This document shows, piece after piece, positions 1 to 4,744 of a stretch of DNA of 5,139 nucleotides. Position numbers and translations under genes: made by a program. The notes beneath the pieces are model-generated. The model was not told where the DNA came from and did no database searches. It saw nothing but the letters and a program-made list of their open reading frames with translations. The stretch comes from Moraxellaceae bacterium UBA2477. Its GTDB lineage: Bacteria; Pseudomonadota; Gammaproteobacteria; Pseudomonadales; Moraxellaceae. Where the stretch lies: the NCBI GenBank assembly GCA_002342025.1, contig DDPD01000027.1, positions 1-5,139 of the forward strand. The letters are read 5' to 3'. Each line of letters opens with the position of its first letter. Position 1 is the stretch's first letter.

Positions 1-183
1 GTTTTAAAAGAGCCGGGCATGGTGTCGCTGCTGGTTGAGACGGGGTTTATTTCGAATCCAGATGAAGAGCAACGCTTAGCTGATAGTGACTATCAGCGCG
101 AGTTGGCAGTAAAGATTGGCAATGGAATACTCAATTTCTGTCGTCAGTATCCGGTGCCTGGCACCTATTTCGATCAAAACTGA
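1..183 (+). CDS. amiB: N-acetylmuramoyl-L-alanine amidase AmiB, C-terminal end (partial)
   Basis: Only the last 60 codons are in the window, open from base 1 in frame 1 to the TGA at 181-183. The visible part is the end of an Amidase_3 zinc-peptidase domain. The stretch around LLVETGFISNP (residues 10-20 of the fragment) is the family's highly conserved segment, and its Glu (fragment residue 13, bases 37-39) is the expected catalytic or metal-site glutamate. The family cleaves the amide bond between N-acetylmuramic acid and the stem peptide, acts in the periplasm and separates daughter cells. The assignment to AmiB rather than AmiA or AmiC rests on its place directly before mutL, where AmiB sits in gammaproteobacteria. 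After the domain the protein ends within about 15 residues (PVPGTYFDQN), so there is no C-terminal LysM repeat as some relatives have. The N-terminal AMIN domain, signal peptide and promoter lie outside the window. Confidence 0.9.
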   Translation, partial: VLKEPGMVSLLVETGFISNPDEEQRLADSDYQRELAVKIGNGILNFCRQYPVPGTYFDQN

Positions 184-195
184 GGTTGCCGCGTG
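181..195 (+). promoter_or_regulatory. mutL ribosome binding site containing the amiB stop
   Basis: TGAGG at 181-185 serves both as the amiB stop (TGA) and as an anti-16S match. It lies 7 bases before the GTG at 193-195. This decides the GTG start for mutL and suggests that ribosomes finishing amiB can reinitiate on mutL. Confidence 0.7.
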
Positions 196-2004
196 GCCCG
201 TATTCATTTGCTTGATGCCCGCCTGGCTAACCAGATAGCTGCGGGTGAAGTCGTCGAGCGTCCCGCCTCGGTGGCGAAAGAGCTAATTGAAAATGCCATT
301 GATGCCGGCGCACGCGCCATTGATGTTCAAGTCGAGCAGGGTGGTATTGCGGGGCTGCGTATTCGCGATGATGGCGACGGCATTGCTAAGGAAGATTTGC
401 CGTTAGCCTTGGCTCGTCATGCCACCAGCAAAATTCATCATTTAGACGATCTAGAAGCCGTGGCCACCTTAGGGTTTCGCGGAGAAGCTTTGGCTTCGAT
501 AGCTTCGGTGTCTCGCCTCACGCTCACTTCTAGCCAAGTGGAAGAGGGTGTGGGTTGGGCGGTGCGCTCAGAAGGGCGTGATATGTCGGCGGTGGTCGAG
601 CCCGCTCGCCACCCACGCGGAACCACGGTGGATGTGCGGGATTTGTTTTTTAATACCCCTGCGCGCCGGAAGTTTTTGCGCAGTGAAACCACCGAATTCG
701 GCCATTTAGAAGAAACCGTGCGCCGACTGGCCTTGGTGGCGCCGCAGGTCAGTTTTAGCCTGAGTCATAACCAGCGCCAGCTCTGGCAGCTCAAGCCAGC
801 ACACGATGAGCTGTCCTTAAAGCGACGCTTGAGTCAGGTCTGTGGCCCGGCCTTTGTCGCGGCAGCGCAGCCAGTTTCCATTGAGTCGGCAGGAATTCAT
901 TTACACGGATGGATTGCCTTGCCAACGTTTTCGCGTGCGCAAGCCGATCTCCAGTACTTTTTTGTCAATGGCCGCCATGTTCGCGATAAAACCGTCTCGC
1001 ATGCGGTGCGTCAGGCCTATGCGGATGTTTTATTTCATGGGCGTCATCCGGCATTTGTGCTGTATCTCGATATAGATCCGGCGGCGGTCGATGTGAATGT
1101 GCATCCGACAAAGCACGAAGTGCGTTTTCGCGAGCAACGCAGTGTTCACGACATTATTTACCGGGGCTTGCATCGTGCGTTGGCGAGTGTGCGCCCACAG
1201 GATGCTGCGCCCGTGCATCATGAGACAGCGGGGGCCTGGCTGGGCGCATCGGGTTCGGTGAGCCCAGTGCTGGCAGGCGAGATGCCTCAATATGCCGCGC
1301 CTACTCACCAGGCCGGGTTGGACTGGAGTGCCGGCGGGTCAGCGCGAGAAGCTTTTGCAGAGTATCTGCGTGCCCCCGCGACCGCACCAGCAATGACTAT
1401 GTCGGATGATCAGGCAGGGCCGCCACCCTTGGGTTATGCCCTGGGGCAGCTACATGGCGTCTATATCTTGGCGCAAAATGCCGAGGGGTTGGTTCTTGTG
1501 GACATGCATGCGGCGCACGAGCGCATCGTGTATGAGCGTTTAAAGCGTGCTCAGGGTGGTGAAGGCATCGTGGCGCAGCCGCTGCTGGTGCCGATTAGTC
1601 TGGCGGTTAGCCAGCGTGAAGCCGACCTAGCGGAAACCAGTGAAGCAGCGCTTACGGAAATGGGCATTGCACTGCAGCGCGTAGGTCCAGAGACCTTGTT
1701 AATTCGGGCTGTACCGTCCTTGTTGGCGCAGGCGGGCGCAGAAGCTTTAGTGCGTGATGTGCTGTCGGACCTACTCACCCATGGTCAAACGCGGCGGGTA
1801 GAAGAGCAGCGCAATGAGTTGATGGCCACGATGGCCTGCCACGGTGCCGTACGCGCCAATCGTCAATTAAGTCTGACCGAAATGAATGCGCTTCTGCGTG
1901 ATATGGAAGCCACGGAGCGCAGCGGCCAATGCAACCATGGCCGCCCGACGTGGACGCGCCTGACCATGGCGGATCTCGATCGGCTTTTTATGCGGGGTCG
2001 CTAA
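193..2004 (+). CDS. mutL: DNA mismatch repair protein MutL (endonuclease type)
   Basis: This 603-residue protein links MutS mismatch recognition to strand removal in the cytoplasm. The N-terminal GHKL ATPase is complete: ANQIAAGEVVERP (12-24), the catalytic Glu30 and Mg-binding Asn34 in KELIENAIDAG, DDGDG (59-63), GFRGEA (94-99) and NTPARRKFL (154-162). The transducer domain follows, with FFVNGRHVRD (256-265) and HPTKHEVRF (304-312), whose Lys should contact ATP. A variable linker spans about 335-408. The C-terminal dimerisation domain has a QPLLVP beta-clamp motif (462-467) and, unlike E. coli MutL, the endonuclease metal motifs: DMHAAHERIVYE (437-448), ACHGAVR (548-554) and CNHGRP (580-585). 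It should therefore nick DNA itself, as in bacteria without MutH. The start is GTG; it has a good Shine-Dalgarno and places the conserved N-terminus exactly as in homologues. The length is close to that of E. coli MutL (615). Confidence 0.98.
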   Translation: MARIHLLDARLANQIAAGEVVERPASVAKELIENAIDAGARAIDVQVEQGGIAGLRIRDDGDGIAKEDLPLALARHATSKIHHLDDLEAVATLGFRGEALASIASVSRLTLTSSQVEEGVGWAVRSEGRDMSAVVEPARHPRGTTVDVRDLFFNTPARRKFLRSETTEFGHLEETVRRLALVAPQVSFSLSHNQRQLWQLKPAHDELSLKRRLSQVCGPAFVAAAQPVSIESAGIHLHGWIALPTFSRAQADLQYFFVNGRHVRDKTVSHAVRQAYADVLFHGRHPAFVLYLDIDPAAVDVNVHPTKHEVRFREQRSVHDIIYRGLHRALASVRPQDAAPVHHETAGAWLGASGSVSPVLAGEMPQYAAPTHQAGLDWSAGGSAREAFAEYLRAPATAPAMTMSDDQAGPPPLGYALGQLHGVYILAQNAEGLVLVDMHAAHERIVYERLKRAQGGEGIVAQPLLVPISLAVSQREADLAETSEAALTEMGIALQRVGPETLLIRAVPSLLAQAGAEALVRDVLSDLLTHGQTRRVEEQRNELMATMACHGAVRANRQLSLTEMNALLRDMEATERSGQCNHGRPTWTRLTMADLDRLFMRGR

Positions 2005-2006
2005 TG
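1993..2006 (+). promoter_or_regulatory. miaA ribosome binding site and TAATG stop/start overlap
   Basis: A GGGGT run at 1994-1998, inside the last mutL codons, lies 5 bases before the ATG at 2004-2006. That ATG shares its A with the mutL TAA (2002-2004). This junction is typical of translational coupling and supports the 2004 start over the longer in-frame extension that would begin inside mutL at 1929. Confidence 0.65.
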
Positions 2007-2960
2007 ACCGCTCTGACACAGGCATCCGCCACGTTGCCTCCTGCCTTATGTTTGATGGGACCCACGGCGGCCGGAAAAACCGCCTTAGCCATGGCGCTGG
2101 TGGCGCAGGGCGTCGGTGAAATTATCTCGGTGGATTCCGGCATGATTTACCGAGGCATGAATATAGGCACCGCCAAGCCATCAGCGGATGAGCTGGCGTT
2201 GGCGCCACATCGCCTCATCGACATATTAGATCCTGCACAGGCCTACTCCGCCGCCGATTTTCGCCGTGATGCCTTGCAAGCCATGCATGAAATTACATCA
2301 GCAGGACGTGTACCTATTTTAGTAGGCGGCACCATGATGTATTTCAAGGTGCTGCGAGATGGCCTGGCTCAGTTGCCAGAGGCTAATGCCGAGTTGCGTG
2401 CCGCGCTCGATGCTGATGCCGCTCGTGATGGCTGGCCAGCATTGCATGCGCGCTTGCAGGTCGTGGATCCGGTCGCAGCCGCTCGTATTCCGCCACATGA
2501 TAGCCAGCGCTTACAGCGCGCCTTGGAGGTCTGGCTGTTGACGGGCAAAACCTTGACTGCCTGGCATGCGGAGCAATCGCCTGCGGATGCGCTGCCGTGG
2601 CAGATGCATTGGCTGGCGATTTCGCCCCCAGACCGAACGGTATTGCACCAGCGGATTGCGCTGCGCTTCGATCAGATGCTGTCGCAGGGCTTGATTGAGG
2701 AAGTGGAAGCATTGCGTCAGCGCGGCGACCTGCATCTAGGCTTGCCGTCGATGCGATCTGTTGGCTATCGCCAAGTTTGGCAATATTTGGATGGCGAATT
2801 TGATGCCAAGGAATTGCGCGAACGCGGTGTGGCCGCCACGCGTCAGCTCGCAAAGCGCCAGCTTACCTGGTTGCGTAGCTTCCCTCATGTCACCTGGTTA
2901 GACCCGCAGCGTGACGACTTAGTCGCACATGTTGCTGATCTTCTGTCGGCGTCCGCTTGA
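2004..2960 (+). CDS. miaA: tRNA dimethylallyltransferase MiaA
   Basis: MiaA transfers a dimethylallyl group from DMAPP to N6 of A37 in tRNAs that read codons starting with U. This is the first step to the ms2i6A modification and improves decoding fidelity. The 318-residue protein (E. coli 316) is full length. It shows the P-loop GPTAAGKT (19-26), the catalytic Asp44 in SVDSGMIYRGMNIGTAKP (42-59), the substrate segment PHRLIDILDPAQAYSAADF (68-86), GGTMMYF (108-114) with the conserved Thr110, RALEVWLLTGKT (172-183), the HQRI Arg217, and the C-terminal SMRSVGYRQ (249-257) and ATRQLAKRQLTWLR (278-291). The frame stays open upstream to 1929, but that 25-codon extension lies wholly inside mutL and matches no family N-terminus, so the ATG at 2004 is used. 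A small oddity is Gly-Met after VDS, where E. coli has Ala-Leu. The 3' end overlaps the likely hfq heat-shock promoter. Confidence 0.98.
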   Translation: MTALTQASATLPPALCLMGPTAAGKTALAMALVAQGVGEIISVDSGMIYRGMNIGTAKPSADELALAPHRLIDILDPAQAYSAADFRRDALQAMHEITSAGRVPILVGGTMMYFKVLRDGLAQLPEANAELRAALDADAARDGWPALHARLQVVDPVAAARIPPHDSQRLQRALEVWLLTGKTLTAWHAEQSPADALPWQMHWLAISPPDRTVLHQRIALRFDQMLSQGLIEEVEALRQRGDLHLGLPSMRSVGYRQVWQYLDGEFDAKELRERGVAATRQLAKRQLTWLRSFPHVTWLDPQRDDLVAHVADLLSASA

Positions 2961-2984
2961 AATAAAACGTAACTGCCCCCACAG
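2956..2984 (+). promoter_or_regulatory. Candidate sigma-32 heat-shock promoter for hfq
   Basis: The -35 box CTTGAAA (2956-2962) matches the RpoH consensus exactly and overlaps the miaA stop codon. After 14 bases comes CCCCACAG (2977-2984), which matches five of the seven specified bases of the CCCCATNT -10 element. The spacing is within the usual sigma-32 range. Transcription would start near 2990 and give a leader of about 105 bases. Other CTTGAA occurrences on this strand (near 3362, 3713, 3945 and 4238) lack a CCCCA at the right distance. The E. coli superoperon is known to have a sigma-32 promoter upstream of hfq. This is inferred from sequence only. Confidence 0.65.
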
Positions 2985-3013
2985 TGATTATCAAGTTTCC
3001 CTGTTTTTGGGGT

Positions 3014-3042
3014 GGCCATTTCTGCTTTGCAGAGAGCTGGCC
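3014..3042 (+). promoter_or_regulatory. Bulged hairpin in the hfq leader
   Basis: GGCCA (3014-3018) pairs with TGGCC (3038-3042). Inside it, TTTCTGC (3019-3025) pairs with GCAGAGA (3029-3035) including one G-U pair. The loop is TTT (3026-3028) and a two-base GC bulge sits at 3036-3037. That gives 12 base pairs in total, strong for a leader RNA. It lies about 40 bases before the Shine-Dalgarno and may protect the transcript, slow the polymerase or present a binding site. Its function is unknown. Confidence 0.55.
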
Positions 3043-3063
3043 CTGCGCCGGTCCATTTGGATC

Positions 3064-3078
3064 GACTCATTTTGAGTC
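3064..3078 (+). promoter_or_regulatory. Perfect inverted repeat next to the hfq Shine-Dalgarno
   Basis: GACTCA (3064-3069) and TGAGTC (3073-3078) form a perfect 6-bp stem around TTT. The structure ends four bases before GAGGAAG. Being modest in strength, it could melt with heat or be bound by a protein to control ribosome access. As DNA it is also a short operator-like dyad. The right arm is part of the near-tandem repeat TCATTTTGAG / TCATTTGAG (3067-3085), whose second copy runs into the Shine-Dalgarno. Confidence 0.45.
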
Positions 3079-3082
3079 ATTT

Positions 3083-3097
3083 GAGGAAGTTTTTATG
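3083..3097 (+). promoter_or_regulatory. hfq ribosome binding site
   Basis: GAGGAAG (3083-3089) is a strong Shine-Dalgarno five bases before the ATG at 3095-3097, with TTTTT between them. It decides the hfq start against the in-frame extension of 37 codons beginning at the GTG at 2984. The U5 spacer is also a plausible contact for the proximal (U-binding) face of Hfq. Confidence 0.85.
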
Positions 3098-3412
3098 TCT
3101 AAGGGACAAACATTGCAGGATCCATTCCTGAACGCGCTTCGTAAAGAGCGTATTCCGGTGTCTATTTTCTTGGTTAATGGTATCAAGCTGCAGGGCCAGA
3201 TTGAGTCGTTCGACCAATATGTCGTGCTATTGAAGAATACCGTTAGCCAAATGGTCTATAAGCACGCGATTTCTACAGTTGTGCCTGCTCGTAATCCGCG
3301 CACCAGCTTGCCAGGCAGCACCGTGCCCATTGGTGGCGCAGCGGCGGGTACGGCCTCCAGTCTTGAAGACTTCGATGACGAGGAAGATGAAGATCAGCCA
3401 AGCTTCACCTGA
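3095..3412 (+). CDS. hfq: RNA chaperone Hfq
   Basis: This 105-residue Sm-like protein (E. coli 102) forms a hexameric ring that binds small RNAs and mRNAs and promotes their pairing. The core (about 7-66) is nearly identical to the family. Gln8 and Asp9 and the YKH motif (55-57) mark the proximal U-binding pore, RKER (16-19) the lateral rim, and Phe25, Gly29, Ile30, Lys31, Leu32, Gln33, Asn48, Gln52 and Thr61 the distal A-rich RNA face. Relative to E. coli it has Arg17 to Lys, Tyr25 to Phe and Phe42 to Tyr, all conservative. The tail (67-105) is small and Gly/Ala/Ser-rich, then strongly acidic at 91-100 (EDFDDEEDED), ending QPSFT. Acidic tail tips in E. coli compete with RNA for the rim. The start follows the strong Shine-Dalgarno and the family N-terminus MSKGQ. 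It is probably transcribed both from upstream and from the sigma-32 candidate. Confidence 0.99.
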   Translation: MSKGQTLQDPFLNALRKERIPVSIFLVNGIKLQGQIESFDQYVVLLKNTVSQMVYKHAISTVVPARNPRTSLPGSTVPIGGAAAGTASSLEDFDDEEDEDQPSFT

Positions 3413-3423
3413 GGTCTGGCATG
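3410..3423 (+). promoter_or_regulatory. hflX ribosome binding site containing the hfq stop
   Basis: TGAGG (3410-3414) is both the hfq stop and the hflX Shine-Dalgarno, 6 bases before the ATG at 3421-3423. It is the same arrangement as at amiB/mutL, even to the shared hexamer TGAGGT, and implies coupled translation of hflX to hfq. Confidence 0.7.
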
Positions 3424-4728
3424 GAGTACTTTGAGCGACCAGCGGGTGGTGAGCGCGCCATCTTGGTTCATCTTGAGCTAAAGCAACACGGCCAAGATGA
3501 AGACCTGCACGAGTTTGAGCTGTTAGCTGCTTCGGCAGATGTGCAGGTGCTCACCATCGTCACGGGCTCCCGTCAGCGACCCGACGCACGGCTTTATGCC
3601 GGTACCGGCAAGGTCGCTGAAATCGCTGTTTTGGTCGCTGAGCTGAACGCGGAGGTCGTGTTGTTTAATCACGCCTTGTCGCCTGCTCAAGAGCGCAATC
3701 TGGAAAGTGTCTTGAAGTGCCGTGTATTAGATCGCACGGGGCTGATTTTGGATATTTTCGCGCAACGTGCGCGTACCCATGAAGGCAAGCTGCAAGTAGA
3801 GCTGGCCCAGCTCGATCATTTATCGTCACGATTGGTGCGGGGCTGGACTCACTTGGAGCGTCAAAAGGGTGGCATTGGCTTGCGCGGCCCCGGTGAGACG
3901 CAGCTCGAAACAGATCGCCGCCTCTTGCGTATTCGCATTGAAAACTTGAAAGAGCGCTTGGAGAAGGTGCGTCAAACGCGCGCTCAAGGGCGAGCGGCTC
4001 GGCAGAAAGCAGGCATGCCCACGGTCTCGTTGGTGGGTTATACCAATGCGGGAAAATCGACACTCTTTAACCGATTAGCTGGCGCTGATGTCTACGCAGA
4101 CGATCGCTTGTTTGCTACTCTCGACCCAACTTTGCGGCGACTAAACTTGGATGGCATTGGCCCCATGGTATTGGCCGATACGGTGGGTTTTGTGCGCCAT
4201 TTGCCGCATCAGCTGGTGGACGCTTTCCGCGCTACGCTTGAAGAAACAGCGCAAGCAGATTTGCTTTTGCATGTGGTTGATGCAGCGAGCGCGGATCGAG
4301 AGATTCATTTGCAGGCTGTTCAGGCGGTGCTGCAAGAAGTGGGTGCGACAGCGCCGGTATTGTTGGTTTACAACAAAATTGACGCGCTGGCCGATCGCGA
4401 ACCAAGCATAGAGTGCGACGATCAAGGACGCCCACAGGCGGTCTGGATTTCGGCGCGTGATAAATCGGGCATGAATGAGCTGTTGCTGGCTATGCAGGCC
4501 TGTTTAGCAACACCTTGGGAATGGTTGTGGCTAGAGTTACCACCCCAGCTTGCGCGTTTGCGCTCTCGGCTTTACAGCTTGGGTGTGGTGGAAGAAGAAG
4601 TGACAAATGAGGCGGGCGGCTCTCGCTTGCATGTACGAATTCAAACCCCTGATTTGGCGCAATGGTTAGTGCGCGAAGGGCTTACGCGAGCTGATGTAGT
4701 GGTTGATCTCGACCCTGCAGCAGCCTAA
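3421..4728 (+). CDS. hflX: Ribosome-splitting GTPase HflX
   Basis: HflX is a translational GTPase-like protein that binds the 50S subunit near the peptidyl-transferase centre and splits stalled ribosomes, notably under heat stress. The 435-residue protein (E. coli 426) is complete. The N-terminal HflX domain (about 1-195) includes ALSPAQERNLE (85-95), DRTGLILDIFAQRARTHEGK (104-123), and the glycine-rich loop KGGIGLRGPGETQLETDRR (149-167) needed for ribosome contact; a helical connector follows. The G domain has G1 GYTNAGKST (206-214), the G2 region LFATLDPTLRR (230-240), G3 DTVGF (253-257), G4 NKID (318-321) and G5 SAR (344-346). A C-terminal domain starts near LPPQLARLRSRLY (373-385). No key residue is missing. 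The older idea that HflX works directly with HflKC on lambda CII stability is not supported by later work on its ribosome role, although the genes stay adjacent. Confidence 0.98.
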   Translation: MEYFERPAGGERAILVHLELKQHGQDEDLHEFELLAASADVQVLTIVTGSRQRPDARLYAGTGKVAEIAVLVAELNAEVVLFNHALSPAQERNLESVLKCRVLDRTGLILDIFAQRARTHEGKLQVELAQLDHLSSRLVRGWTHLERQKGGIGLRGPGETQLETDRRLLRIRIENLKERLEKVRQTRAQGRAARQKAGMPTVSLVGYTNAGKSTLFNRLAGADVYADDRLFATLDPTLRRLNLDGIGPMVLADTVGFVRHLPHQLVDAFRATLEETAQADLLLHVVDAASADREIHLQAVQAVLQEVGATAPVLLVYNKIDALADREPSIECDDQGRPQAVWISARDKSGMNELLLAMQACLATPWEWLWLELPPQLARLRSRLYSLGVVEEEVTNEAGGSRLHVRIQTPDLAQWLVREGLTRADVVVDLDPAAA

Positions 4729-4729
4729 T

Positions 4730-4744
4730 GGGAGTTTAGTGATG
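4730..4744 (+). promoter_or_regulatory. hflK ribosome binding site
   Basis: GGGAG (4730-4734) lies 7 bases before the ATG at 4742-4744. An in-frame GTG sits directly upstream at 4739-4741, but the ATG gives the conserved MAWNQPG start of HflK. The hflX stop also forms TAATG (4726-4730), yet that ATG opens only a three-codon frame and is not the gene start. Confidence 0.75.

Larger units (their letters stand above)
2961..3094 (+). other. miaA-hfq intergenic region / hfq 5' leader
   Basis: This 134-base stretch is the only sizeable gap in the window. It holds the second half of the sigma-32 promoter candidate, a bulged hairpin (3014-3042), a short perfect hairpin (3064-3078), and the hfq Shine-Dalgarno followed by a run of five T. 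A second run of five T lies at 3004-3008. I see no convincing intrinsic terminator, because neither hairpin is followed by a T tract that would end transcription before hfq. The hfq frame stays open back to a GTG at 2984, but nothing suggests that this extension is translated. Confidence 0.7.

Noticed and set aside
438..692. Minus-strand open frame inside mutL, and similar frames at 1030-1308, 1551-1778, 2383-2853, 2511-2735, 2885-3070, 3665-4063, 4141-4425 and 4232-4435
   Set aside because: Each is antisense to a well-conserved gene or its leader, shows no recognisable protein, and is best explained as a by-product of the codon pattern of the real gene.
842..1075. Plus-strand alternative-frame open frames at 842-1075, 2359-2541 and 4151-4411
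   Set aside because: They lie within mutL, miaA and hflX, have unlikely composition (rich in Cys, Trp, Arg and Met) and no family resemblance.
1929..2003. In-frame 25-codon extension of miaA to an upstream ATG
   Set aside because: It lies entirely inside mutL, has no family counterpart, and the ATG at 2004 has a Shine-Dalgarno and gives the usual MiaA length.
2932..2966. Possible sigma-70 promoter, TTGCTG or TTGAAA with AT-rich downstream boxes
   Set aside because: Spacings are 22-23 bases, too long, and boxes at 17 bases are poor matches. The sigma-32 reading fits far better.
2977..3012. Possible miaA terminator: CCCCA (2977-2981) pairing with TGGGG (3008-3012)
   Set aside because: Five base pairs around a 26-base loop with no T tract after it. 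The C run is better explained as the sigma-32 -10 element.
2984..3094. In-frame 37-codon N-terminal extension of hfq from a GTG
   Set aside because: The translated stretch resembles no Hfq, the strong Shine-Dalgarno sits before the ATG at 3095, and MSKGQ is the family N-terminus. The lack of a stop in 111 bases is not significant.
4728..4739. TAATG overlap at the end of hflX as the hflK start
   Set aside because: That ATG reads three codons and stops at TAG. The true start is the ATG at 4742.
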